This document shows, piece after piece, positions 1-7,502 of a DNA stretch of 9,209 bases. The stretch lies in contig DKND01000006.1 of the NCBI GenBank assembly GCA_002470605.1, forward strand, positions 8,441-17,649. The letters run 5' to 3'. The stretch comes from Opitutia bacterium UBA7397 (GTDB lineage Bacteria; Verrucomicrobiota; Verrucomicrobiia; Opitutales; UBA953). Every line of letters starts with the position of its first letter. The first letter of the stretch is position 1. The translations under genes were made by a program, and so were the position numbers. The notes below the pieces were generated by a model that was not told where the DNA came from, ran no database searches, and was given only the letters and a program-made list of their open reading frames with translations.

Positions 1-1029
1 GTCGCCGTCGCGGCTGCGGCACCTTCTGCCGCCGGCGCGGCCCAAGCAGGGGCCGATGAATTCAGTAATACGGTGACCGTGCTGCCGGACGTCCGCAGCA
101 ACTCGATTATCGTTTCGGGAACCAAGGACGACTTGCGCCTGCTTCGCGACTTGATCGAAAAAGTCGACGGCTTACTCCCCCAGGTACGTGTCGAAGTAGT
201 CATCGCCGAGGTGACCTTGACCGATAGCGATACCAGCGGGATTTCCTCGCTGAACATGACGGTGACGAACGGCAAACTTACGAGTATTGGCGGCACGTTC
301 CTTTCGGCTGCAGGCGCCAATGGTTCAAGCTTAGGGGGTCTCGCGGGCGGACAAGCGACCATCAACAGCAGTGGCAACTTAACCGGTATCATCGGCCTCG
401 CCACCACGCCCGCCAAAAATGATGCACGGATTCTCTCCTGTCCGGCCATCACCACGACGCATAATAAAGAAGCGACAATCTTCGTCGGCGAATCTCTCCC
501 CGTCATCACCGGGGTGACTTCGACGGCCAACACCAGCAGCTCGACCGGCCTGACGACCAGCTCGACGGTTTCCATGCGCGATATCGGTATTCAATTAAAG
601 GTCCTGCCATTGATCGGCAAGGATGGAGCCGTTCAACTGCAGGTCAGCCAATCGGTGGAAGACATCATCGACCACGTCATGGTCGACGGTAACAGCCAGC
701 CCATCATCGGCCGCCGTACGACGGATTCCTTTGTTAGCGCGATGAGTGGAGAAATCATCGTCCTCGGCGGCTTGCAGCGCCGGCAGAAAATAAAATCCAC
801 CAGCCGACTCGGTCCGATTCCGTTCTTGAGCGACTTGTTCGGCGGAAGCCAAAGCGACGAAACTCGCACGGAGCTGGTGATGTTCCTTCGTCCTTACGTC
901 CTGACGAATACGGCCGCCGATAATATCGACGGACTCAGTCGCGTCGACGCGTCGAGCCTCGGACCTGAAGCCCGTCAGGTACTCGACCGTATCCCTGGTC
1001 AACCGGTAGCCGCACCAGCAAAGAAGTAA
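1..1029 (+). CDS. gspD: Type II secretion system secretin GspD, C-terminal part (5' end outside window)
   Basis: The reading frame is open from base 1 and ends at TAA 1027-1029, giving about 342 residues of a larger protein. GspD forms the multimeric outer-membrane channel through which folded substrates leave the periplasm. The fragment begins with an Ala-rich linker (residues 1-20), followed by the end of an N3-type ring domain (NSIIVSGTKDDLRLLRDLIEKVD, split here as NSIIVSG at about 35 and DLIEKVD at about 50). The secretin core starts at LPQVRVEVVIAEV (about 59). Typical core signatures follow: ATIFVGESLPVITG, RDIGIQLKVLPLI, GEIIVLGGL (about 250) and the SRLGPIPFLSDLF block (268-280), ending in MFLRP (about 294-298). 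A 45-residue polar tail with no recognisable S-domain closes the protein. gspE follows after 1 bp, so the two are probably co-transcribed. The GTG at 73 is internal and not the start. The family call is firm; T2SS rather than pilus secretin rests on the neighbours. Confidence 0.95.
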   Translation, partial: VAVAAAAPSAAGAAQAGADEFSNTVTVLPDVRSNSIIVSGTKDDLRLLRDLIEKVDGLLPQVRVEVVIAEVTLTDSDTSGISSLNMTVTNGKLTSIGGTFLSAAGANGSSLGGLAGGQATINSSGNLTGIIGLATTPAKNDARILSCPAITTTHNKEATIFVGESLPVITGVTSTANTSSSTGLTTSSTVSMRDIGIQLKVLPLIGKDGAVQLQVSQSVEDIIDHVMVDGNSQPIIGRRTTDSFVSAMSGEIIVLGGLQRRQKIKSTSRLGPIPFLSDLFGGSQSDETRTELVMFLRPYVLTNTAADNIDGLSRVDASSLGPEARQVLDRIPGQPVAAPAKK

Positions 1030-1030
1030 T

Positions 1031-2716
1031 ATGCTGACTGTTGACCGGCACGGACTGCCTTCGGCGCTCGCCGAAAGACTGACCGACGAGGCTCGCGCCG
1101 CGTTCGCGGAGACGCCGCGTGAGGCCCGCTTTAAATTTTTGGCCCAAGCGCTTAATCTCAATGAAGCTGGACTGCTCGCCGAATTGGCGAAGCTGACGGG
1201 CTTCGAAGTCCTTGATGAGCCAGCCATCGATCCGGAAGGGCTGAAAATCTTGCCCGCGCGGATTGCTTCTGAAGCTCAGGTGGTGCCAGTCACCATGCCC
1301 GGCGGCGAAGAAGGCCGCCTACGTTTGGTTACTTCGCTTCCTCCGGATGCCGATACGGCCGATTGGGTCGCAACTTTTACGCCCCGCCGCCCGAAGTGGT
1401 ATCTGGCTCCGCCCGAGCGCGTCAGTCAGCTGATTAACGAAAACTATGGCGTGGGTTCGGGCAGTTTGGATGACGAAGGCGAAGACCTTCCCGAATTACA
1501 AGCGGCCGGCGCCGATGTCGAAGCCGACCAAGACGCCGCCGTCGTCCGCTTCGTCACCGAAGTCCTCAGTCAAGCCGTCGCCGAAGGCGCGACGGACGTT
1601 CACTTTGAGCCGCAAGAAGGCGCACTGCGCATCCGTTATCGCGTCGACGGTATCCTGCTCGCGGTACCTTTGCCGGATAACCTCTCGCGCTTCCAAGACG
1701 CCATCATCTCTCGCCTTAAGATCATGGCGCGATTGAACATTTCCGAACGTCGTCTGCCGCAAGACGGCCGTATCAATTTCCGCGACGGCAAGAACGTCCT
1801 CGATATCCGCGTCTCGACGATTCCTACCATCTACGCCGAATCGGTTTCGCTTCGTCTCCTGAACCAACGCAAGGAGGCTTATAACATGGACCGCATCGGC
1901 ATGAACCCCGATGAGCAGTCCGCCGTGCGCAAGGTGCTCGATTACCCGCACGGGATCATCCTAGTCACCGGCCCCACCGGTTCGGGTAAGTCGACGACGT
2001 TGAACGCCTTCTTACAGGAAATCAATTCGCCCGAACTCCGCATCGTGACGATTGAAGATCCGATTGAATACGAAGTGCCAGGCGCAAACCAGGTGCAGAC
2101 CAAGGCCGAAATCGGCCTGACGTTCGCCAACGCCTTACGAAGCACGCTGCGTCAAGATCCGGACGTCATCATGGTCGGGGAAATCCGCGACTTAGAGACC
2201 GCCGAAATTTCCATCCGCGCCTCGTTGACGGGTCACCTCGTTTTCTCGACCTTGCACACCAACGACGCGCCTGGTGCCATCACGCGTCTGGTAGACATGG
2301 GCGTAGAACCCTTCTTAGTCGCCTCGGCTGTCGAGCTGGTCATCGCCCAGCGTCTCGTTCGCCGAGTCTGTAGCGATTGTGCCAAGACGGTACCAGTCGT
2401 TCGCGAGCGTCTTTTGCCAGCCCTGGAAGCTTTGGGCATGGGTGAAGCGGAGTTGGCGGAAGTCACTACCCTGCGCGAGCCGGTCGGTTGCCGTAAGTGT
2501 CGCCATACGGGTTATCGCGGGCGCGTCGGTGTCTTCGAAATTTTCCACCCAAAGCCATTGCATGATTTGATCGTCAGTCGCGTCAGTAATCGCGAACTCA
2601 CGGAGAAAGCGATTTCCCAAGGGATGCGGCCATTGGCTCGGGCGGGCTGGATCAAGGTCGTCCAAGGCCACACGACCATCGATGAGCTCGTGCGCAACCT
2701 AAGTTCGAACGAATAA
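1031..2716 (+). CDS. gspE: Type II secretion system assembly ATPase GspE
   Basis: This 561-residue cytoplasmic ATPase powers pseudopilus assembly and docks to GspL and GspF. Residues 1 to about 135 resemble the N-terminal GspE/PilB (MshEN-like) domain. The catalytic half has, in order: the VHFEP segment and RYRVDG (about 195-215), Walker A GPTGSGKST (314-322, Lys320), the Asp box VTIEDPIEYE (339-348), Walker B DPDVIMVGEIRD (376-387) and the His box TGHLVFSTLHTND (400-412). Two CxxC pairs (Cys447/450 and Cys487/490) form the zinc-binding tetracysteine motif characteristic of GspE and PilB ATPases, which PilT lacks. All catalytic elements look intact and the length is normal for the family. ATG 1031 lies 1 bp after the gspD stop. 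The upstream purines (AAAGAAG) are at best a weak ribosome binding site, so coupling to gspD translation is likely. PilB of a type IV pilus is the alternative and is made unlikely by the pseudopilin operon opposite. Confidence 0.96.
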   Translation: MLTVDRHGLPSALAERLTDEARAAFAETPREARFKFLAQALNLNEAGLLAELAKLTGFEVLDEPAIDPEGLKILPARIASEAQVVPVTMPGGEEGRLRLVTSLPPDADTADWVATFTPRRPKWYLAPPERVSQLINENYGVGSGSLDDEGEDLPELQAAGADVEADQDAAVVRFVTEVLSQAVAEGATDVHFEPQEGALRIRYRVDGILLAVPLPDNLSRFQDAIISRLKIMARLNISERRLPQDGRINFRDGKNVLDIRVSTIPTIYAESVSLRLLNQRKEAYNMDRIGMNPDEQSAVRKVLDYPHGIILVTGPTGSGKSTTLNAFLQEINSPELRIVTIEDPIEYEVPGANQVQTKAEIGLTFANALRSTLRQDPDVIMVGEIRDLETAEISIRASLTGHLVFSTLHTNDAPGAITRLVDMGVEPFLVASAVELVIAQRLVRRVCSDCAKTVPVVRERLLPALEALGMGEAELAEVTTLREPVGCRKCRHTGYRGRVGVFEIFHPKPLHDLIVSRVSNRELTEKAISQGMRPLARAGWIKVVQGHTTIDELVRNLSSNE

Positions 2717-2721
2717 GCCCG

Positions 2722-3954
2722 ATGGCTGTCTTTAACTATACCGCACGCGATGCCCAAGGAGCGTCGGCCGAGGGGACGATTGAAGCCCCGAATCGCCGCG
2801 AGGCCTTACGGCGCTTGCAGTCGCGGAATATCCGCCCCCTGAAAGTCGAAGAGGCCGGTGCGGCGGTACGGGCAAAAGAAGCATCCAAGGATGGCTCAAA
2901 GCTTACGCCAGACCAAGAGCCGACCGAAGCCGAGTGCCTGCCGTTTTTAGAATCCATGGCTGACTTGGTGCGCAGCGGGATGTCCGCCGGCGAATCCTTA
3001 AGGCTGCTATCGCTGCGGCTGCAAAAATCCCGACTGCGGACGCTTTGTTCCGGTATCTGGGCCAAGCTGGGCGAAGGCCAGAGCCTCTCTGCAGCGATGG
3101 GCGCTTTTCCCAAGGTCTTTGACGGACAGACGATCAATCTCATTTCGGCGGGTGAGGCCACCGGCAATATCCGCGATGTGTTGGAGCGGCTGATCTCGCA
3201 CTTCAACGAACAAAAAGAATTCCGCCGCAAATTAATCGGCGCCATGGCCTACCCGATCTTCATCTGCGTCATCGCCATCGGGGTCGTAATTTTCTTCGTC
3301 TTGTTCCTTCTGCCGCGCTTGCAGACCTTGCTTAATTCTTTGGGCGGTAAACTGCCACTATCCACGAAGCTCCTGATTACCTTCGCCGACGTCTTTGTCG
3401 TCGCTGGGCCGATTTTCGCTGGCCTTTTGGTGATTACGATCATCGGAGTCTATCGCTGGCGCCGGACGGATGCGGGTAAGATCGCTTCTGACGCCTTGCT
3501 GTTGCGCGTGCCGATTGCTGGGTCGTTCGTGATGCGGGTTTCAGTCCTTAATTTCTGTCATACCTTGGCGGTCTTGCTGGAGAATGGTATCACGACCGCC
3601 GAAGCCTTACGGCTGGCTGAAAAGACGGCGCCTAACCGCGCCCTCCGTCAACAGTTGCGCGAAGCGACCGACCGCGTGCTGGAAGGCGATAGCCTTTCGA
3701 AGGCTTTGGCCCGCACGGGTTACTTTCCCCGTCTGCTTTTGGACCGAGTCGCCGTCGCTGAGCAGACCGGCAACTTGGCGCCAGGCCTGCGGGACATTTC
3801 GCGCTCTTATCGCGCCGAGCTCGATCGATGGTTGGGCACGATCTCCCAGACGATTTCCGCCTCCGTCTTGGTCGCCGCCTTCTCCTTCGTCGCCTTCATC
3901 GCGTTCGCGATCGTGGCAGCCGTTTTCGAGGTCAGCTCAAGCTTCCGCTTCTAG
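2722..3954 (+). CDS. gspF: Type II secretion system inner-membrane platform protein GspF
   Basis: GspF is the polytopic inner-membrane protein at the centre of the assembly platform, where it contacts GspE and the pseudopilins. The 410 residues match the usual family length of about 400. An N-terminal cytoplasmic segment (FNYTARDAQG...EGTIEAPNRREAL) is typical of GspF/PilC. Two repeated T2SSF domains follow, at about 73-195 and 275-398, each with the mirrored motif seen here as SAGEATGNIRDVLERL and AVAEQTGNLAPGLRDIS. Three membrane segments are visible at about 174-198 (AMAYPIFICVIAIGVV start), 226-246 and 377-402. A charged linker (about 47-70, KEASKDGSKLTPDQEP) separates the N-terminal segment from the first repeat. 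The ATG lies 5 bp after the gspE stop and has no Shine-Dalgarno sequence. The TAG at 3952-3954 is 2 bp from the convergent gspM stop. In a canonical T2SS operon gspG would follow here; instead the strand switches. Confidence 0.96.
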   Translation: MAVFNYTARDAQGASAEGTIEAPNRREALRRLQSRNIRPLKVEEAGAAVRAKEASKDGSKLTPDQEPTEAECLPFLESMADLVRSGMSAGESLRLLSLRLQKSRLRTLCSGIWAKLGEGQSLSAAMGAFPKVFDGQTINLISAGEATGNIRDVLERLISHFNEQKEFRRKLIGAMAYPIFICVIAIGVVIFFVLFLLPRLQTLLNSLGGKLPLSTKLLITFADVFVVAGPIFAGLLVITIIGVYRWRRTDAGKIASDALLLRVPIAGSFVMRVSVLNFCHTLAVLLENGITTAEALRLAEKTAPNRALRQQLREATDRVLEGDSLSKALARTGYFPRLLLDRVAVAEQTGNLAPGLRDISRSYRAELDRWLGTISQTISASVLVAAFSFVAFIAFAIVAAVFEVSSSFRF

Positions 3955-3956
3955 GC

Positions 3957-4502
3957 TTATTTAGCCGGAGCGGGAGTCGTGGGAGAAATCAGTTCCAGCG
4001 CATCCAGGCGAAGTGTGGCCGTCACCGTTCCGCTCGTGCCGCGATCAGATTGCAACGTAAGTTGACTGATGGCCACATAGGGTGCGCGCTCGCTGATGTT
4101 TTCGTAAAACTTGACCATGCTTGCCATGTCGGCGCGGCGGCAGCTCATCTGCAGGGAGTGGATGGCGAAGCGGCCGGCCTTCTGGGTCTTGGGTGCTTCG
4201 GTGTTGGCTACGAGGCCGGCTTCTTTGGCGGCGGCAACGGCTTCGGCGACGAGGCGGGCTTCATCAAAACCGTGACCAGCATCAAGGCCTTGGACGGCTG
4301 CCGTCGCCGCGTCGCGGATTTCTTTCTCTTTAGCCATCCAGGAGGATTGGATCTTGGCTTCAGCTTCAAGGGCCTGCCAGTTATCCCAGCCGCCCCGGGT
4401 GCGCGCCCAGGCGCCCGTTGACCAAAGGAAGGCGGCGACGGCCAAGGCGGCGAGCGCCATCACGCGTTCGCGCATCTTAAGGGAGAAAAAGAGATGTTTC
4501 AT
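3957..4502 (-). CDS. gspM: Probable GspM-like (PilO-like) inner-membrane platform protein
   Basis: This 181-residue protein has the GspM layout: a short basic cytoplasmic start (MKHLFFSLKMRER), one membrane helix at about 13-33, an Ala/Glu/Lys-rich helical segment (about 40-98) likely to form a coiled coil, and a small alpha/beta domain (about 111-172) of the ferredoxin-like type found in GspM and PilO. In known systems GspM pairs with GspL through these helices and periplasmic domains and stabilises it. Sequence identity to classical GspM cannot be judged by eye, so the call rests on topology plus position: it is last in the operon, directly after gspL, with a 4-nt ATGA overlap. The sequence STGAWA at the end of the helix resembles a signal peptidase I site, so a secreted form cannot be excluded, although an anchored form is expected. 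Its TAA stop is 2 bp from the gspF stop on the other strand. Confidence 0.78.
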   Translation of the reverse strand: MKHLFFSLKMRERVMALAALAVAAFLWSTGAWARTRGGWDNWQALEAEAKIQSSWMAKEKEIRDAATAAVQGLDAGHGFDEARLVAEAVAAAKEAGLVANTEAPKTQKAGRFAIHSLQMSCRRADMASMVKFYENISERAPYVAISQLTLQSDRGTSGTVTATLRLDALELISPTTPAPAK

Positions 4503-5629
4503 TGTTTTGGGGTGGCCGCAGATTTGCGGAGGACTTCAGGTTTGAAAGTGATGGCGATGGTAAAGGTCGTCGATGATTCGCGGGCGCGAATGTCGCGACT
4601 GGCAGCGGAAGCTACTTCAGGAAGTCCGGACAGTGCATGTTCGAAGATGCCGATGTCGCCCGCGTTCGTCGTACGACCTTCGACTTCGAGCAAGGTGTTA
4701 TTCTTACAGGTGATGCGTTGGAAATCGAGGGTACTTGGGCGGTGTTCGTTGGCCAAGGCGAGCATCTCGAGCGAGAGCGGGCGTTTCACCCCGAGATCGA
4801 TGATACGGGCCGAAATGGCTTGGGCCGCTTCAATTTCGGCGACGAGGGGCTGCTGGCTCTCGTTCAGGGTCTGCAGCTTATTGCTGCGCATGCTTATGCC
4901 CATTGCGACTAGCTCGAGAATGAAAGAGACCACCAGCGTCGCCAATCCGAGACGGGTCGCGTTCCAGATCAGCATGTTGGTGCTTTCTTTCTTGCGGCGT
5001 TGGGCGAGGAAATCGCTGTCGCGAATGTCAGCGGCATCGAGAGCCTTCTTGGAGATCAGCATCGGTGCGTTGCCTTCGGCCTTAAGGGATAACTGGCCTT
5101 CGATGGTTTCGCCGAGAAGGGCTCCGGAAATCGATGTCACGGCCGTATCGGCGGGGAGGTCGGCACGGGCAGCAGCTTCGCGGGCGATCGAGGCCTGATC
5201 ACTATCTGCGATTTCTGCGACGACGATGGCGACGGGAAGCGTGTCACCTTCGCCCCAAGCCAGTGCGGTGAGGCGTTCATCGCCTTGATGGACGATGATG
5301 CCGGCGCCATTCGGGCGGATGCCGCAGAGGGCGACGAACTCGGGAATGACTTGGCAATCGTCCGGCCAGGCAAAGCTCTCTTCGGGCGTGAAGCGACGAC
5401 GGTGGGCGGCATAGGCCAAGGCTTGGGTGCCGTCGGCGGAAAGAACGTGTCCCACGAGCATTTGTTCAAGCGGGAAGGGTGAAATAGCTTCGAGCCCGAG
5501 GTTTACCTGTTCTTCCGCGGTCGCGCTTTCGACGTTAATACGGCGGACAAAGAAACGATTGCCAGGCAGGAGCGCCGCAGCGGTTTGCGGCTGCGCGTTA
5601 GAAATCCAGCGAGAGATGAATGAACTCAT
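4499..5629 (-). CDS. gspL: GspL-like inner-membrane protein (actin-like/PilM part fused to PilN-like part)
   Basis: The 376-residue protein has a cytoplasmic part (1 to about 218), a single membrane helix (about 226-246, starting at RLGLATLVV) and a periplasmic part (about 247-376) whose Leu/Glu/Ala-rich stretch (252-280) can form a coil before a small alpha/beta domain. The stretch LGLEAISPFPLEQM (44-57) is the typical PilM/GspL signature in which an acidic/hydrophobic element precedes SPFP. GspL recruits the GspE ATPase to the membrane and binds GspM. No clear phosphate-binding motifs of the actin/Hsp70 fold are seen in the N-terminal part, as is normal for GspL, which does not hydrolyse ATP. 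The start overlaps the gspK stop and the stop overlaps the gspM start, both by 4 nt. The function is assigned from topology, the SPFPLEQ motif and operon position; overall similarity to proteobacterial GspL looks low. Confidence 0.83.
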   Translation of the reverse strand: MSSFISRWISNAQPQTAAALLPGNRFFVRRINVESATAEEQVNLGLEAISPFPLEQMLVGHVLSADGTQALAYAAHRRRFTPEESFAWPDDCQVIPEFVALCGIRPNGAGIIVHQGDERLTALAWGEGDTLPVAIVVAEIADSDQASIAREAAARADLPADTAVTSISGALLGETIEGQLSLKAEGNAPMLISKKALDAADIRDSDFLAQRRKKESTNMLIWNATRLGLATLVVSFILELVAMGISMRSNKLQTLNESQQPLVAEIEAAQAISARIIDLGVKRPLSLEMLALANEHRPSTLDFQRITCKNNTLLEVEGRTTNAGDIGIFEHALSGLPEVASAASRDIRARESSTTFTIAITFKPEVLRKSAATPKQ

Positions 5630-6855
5630 TTAGTGGGCGGAGGGGTCGGTGGTTTTTTCGCTGGGCCGTTGTCTTCGTTCCAGGCGAGGATTTGAAAGGG
5701 GTAATTGATGGTCTTGCTGGAGGTTCGGCCGCCGAGCGTGGACTTGCCAAGGGAAGTCGGTGGTTCGACTCCTGGGGTGGTCGTGGCGGTTGCGGCTGCT
5801 TTGGTCGTTGATGTAGTCGACCCTGCGGAGGCTGTCGAGGTTCCCGATGTTTTTGGGATAATTGGGGCCTTCGTGCTGCCTTTGATGTCAATCGAGGGGG
5901 AGGTTTCGGGGTCGGGCACGGCGGCGGTGAACGTGATGTCGGAGCGGATGGCGACCAAGGCGCTGGTCCGGCACTGGGCGAGGCCTTCCTTGACGGTCGC
6001 ACGTACCCAAAGAATCTGAATTTCGTCGTCGAAACGCTGAAGCGGGGCATTTCCACCCACCATCTGCCGAACTTCGCTGGTTACGCGAAAATAAGGGGGA
6101 GTCCCCACGATACGCTTGCTGTCCGTCGCCTGCCGTTCGCGAATGATGGCCAATTGTTTGTCGTCGAGGCCTTGGGAGAGGATGACGGCATCGGAAGCGG
6201 TATTAATATTACAACGGTCGAACGTGTAGAGGCTCACGCACCCCTTGAAGGCTTCGAATAGCGGGGTGGGCCGGCCTTCTTCGTCGAAGAAGAATTCTTT
6301 GGCGACACCGATGGTGCGGAATTCTTCGAAGTTGCGGATCGGCCGCCGGGCGGGGCGGTGGGATAAAGTGGCGCGCTCGTAGGCGGCATCGGTCGCCTCT
6401 TCCTCGATGGACTCATATTTTTTGCTCGTCCAGGCGACGATGGCGTCCGCCACGCGTTCCGCATCGCGCTGTTCTTGGCCGAGGGAGTAAAGAAGCTGGA
6501 TCAGCCCGTTCTTGTCCGTCGTGCTGAGAGAGAGCTTCGAACTTTCGTCCTCGAACTCAAAAGTCACTTCAAGGCCTTCGCGGGGCGGGAAGCCGGCGTA
6601 AGCGTGGGGATCCTCAAAGCCCTGGGAGACGGCATGAATCTTATTCAGGTCGATGGAGCGGATCTCGGCGATGACGGCGATGGCAAGTTCCAGTTCCGAC
6701 TGGGCGTCGGCCCGGAGGCGACGTTTGTCGGCCTCGTGGGTGATCATGGAGAGTTCAAGGGAGTTGTCTTCCATGAACCTCCCCAAGAGCAGGGATGCCA
6801 AGGTGATCAGCACCAAGACGACTACGATGACGGAACCGCGACGCCGTTGCTTCAT
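5626..6855 (-). CDS. gspK: Type II secretion system minor pseudopilin GspK
   Basis: GspK is the large tip pseudopilin that caps the I-J-K complex. The 409-residue protein starts with a short basic leader (MKQRRRG) before the predicted cleavage site Gly7/Ser8 and a hydrophobic helix (8-25). As in other GspK proteins there is no Glu at position +5, consistent with a subunit that sits at the very tip. Further family marks are FEDESSKLSLS (101-111), the SAM-like helical insert with ADAIVAW (136-142), CNINTASDAVILSQGL (215-230) and the C-terminal strand FQILAWNED (387-395). Two Cys (206 and 215) lie close together and might pair. Residues about 314-383 are a low-complexity Ser/Thr/Ala/Pro-rich stretch inserted before the C-terminal strand. 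It overlaps gspJ upstream and gspL downstream by 4 nt each. Confidence 0.92.
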   Translation of the reverse strand: MKQRRRGSVIVVVLVLITLASLLLGRFMEDNSLELSMITHEADKRRLRADAQSELELAIAVIAEIRSIDLNKIHAVSQGFEDPHAYAGFPPREGLEVTFEFEDESSKLSLSTTDKNGLIQLLYSLGQEQRDAERVADAIVAWTSKKYESIEEEATDAAYERATLSHRPARRPIRNFEEFRTIGVAKEFFFDEEGRPTPLFEAFKGCVSLYTFDRCNINTASDAVILSQGLDDKQLAIIRERQATDSKRIVGTPPYFRVTSEVRQMVGGNAPLQRFDDEIQILWVRATVKEGLAQCRTSALVAIRSDITFTAAVPDPETSPSIDIKGSTKAPIIPKTSGTSTASAGSTTSTTKAAATATTTPGVEPPTSLGKSTLGGRTSSKTINYPFQILAWNEDNGPAKKPPTPPPTK

Positions 6856-7502
6856 GGTCGTGAAGCGCCGGAGCGCCGGATAGGCATGTCAATGACCGCC
6901 GTCGTTTTGAGCGACCCGCGCGCGAAATCGAGGTGAATCCGCGCCGGTTGTAACCAAGCCGTACTGCCGTCGTTTTGCTTCGGCTCGTCTTCTACTTTCC
7001 ACGTCTTCAAGGTGGCGTCATAATATTCGTAATGAATCGCAGTGACGAAAGGCGAAATAATGGTCTCGTGGAGGTCGTTGGTATCGCGTTCGATTTCCAG
7101 GCGCGATTGCCATTGGAGCACGAGACCTTTCTCCGCTTCCACGTAGAGGGAGAAATCTACGTCGGGAAGAGGCGTCGCAGGCCAATCGGCCAGACGGCCG
7201 GCGTCGGCGAGCAAGAAAGCCAGTCGAGGTTCGGTCGTGCCGTTGCCCGAGCGAGTATCTTTGATAACGACGCCGGTCGCCCCAGGGCCGATTGTGGCGG
7301 TGTCGAAGGTTTCGCGTAAGAGCCGCGTGCCCGCTTTCACGTGTTGGTCGAAGAGCCGCTGATCTCGGCGGTCGCCCCAGAGTTCGCTCATCGAGAACAA
7401 GAAAGTATTAAGCGTGACCATCAGCACGCCCAAGAGGGCCAAGGAAACGAGCGTCTCAAGGAGCGTGAATGCACGGCGAGACTGAGACGTAGCGGATTTC
7501 AT
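6852..7502 (-). CDS. gspJ: Type II secretion system minor pseudopilin GspJ
   Basis: This 216-residue protein begins with a class III (prepilin-type) signal: leader MKSATSQSRRA, then FTLLETLVSLALLGVLMV, with Glu16 in the +5 position after cleavage. The residue before the cleavage site is Ala11 (codon GCA) and not the near-invariant Gly. The body has GspJ features: WGDRRDQRLFDQHVKAGTRLL (41-61, quoted only in part as WGDRRDQ), the central AIHYEYYDATLKTWK (155-169) and the LQPARIHLDF strand near 184-193, which corresponds to the usual 'P.a+.+.+' end of GspJ. GspJ is expected to bind GspI and GspK at the pseudopilus tip. Start ATG 7502 overlaps the gspI stop and the stop overlaps the gspK start. 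The length is normal for the family. A prepilin peptidase must be supplied from elsewhere in the genome. Confidence 0.9.
   Translation of the reverse strand: MKSATSQSRRAFTLLETLVSLALLGVLMVTLNTFLFSMSELWGDRRDQRLFDQHVKAGTRLLRETFDTATIGPGATGVVIKDTRSGNGTTEPRLAFLLADAGRLADWPATPLPDVDFSLYVEAEKGLVLQWQSRLEIERDTNDLHETIISPFVTAIHYEYYDATLKTWKVEDEPKQNDGSTAWLQPARIHLDFARGSLKTTAVIDMPIRRSGASRP

Noticed and set aside
73..1029. GTG at 73 as the start of a complete 318-residue protein
   Set aside because: The frame is open to base 1 and residues before the GTG continue a secretin linker and N3 domain, so the gene is cut by the window edge.
595..1227. 210-residue - strand open frame across the gspD/gspE junction
   Set aside because: It covers conserved secretin motifs on the other strand and has no recognisable features of its own.
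3939..3950. Possible hairpin AAGC-TTCC-GCTT at the end of gspF as a terminator
   Set aside because: The stem is only 4 bp, lies inside the coding sequence and is not followed by a run of T.
3828..4421. 197-residue + strand open frame running past gspF and antisense to gspM
   Set aside because: Its Arg/Gly/Leu-rich product has no domain pattern. It overlaps both gspF and gspM, whose protein features are clear.
4494..5198. 234-residue + strand open frame antisense to gspL
   Set aside because: Ser/Arg/Met-rich composition is typical of an antisense shadow in a GC-rich gene, and gspL has membrane topology and operon overlaps.
6775..6855. Missing Glu at position +5 in GspK as a defect
   Set aside because: Absence of Glu5 is the norm in GspK, which caps the pseudopilus, so it is not an anomaly.
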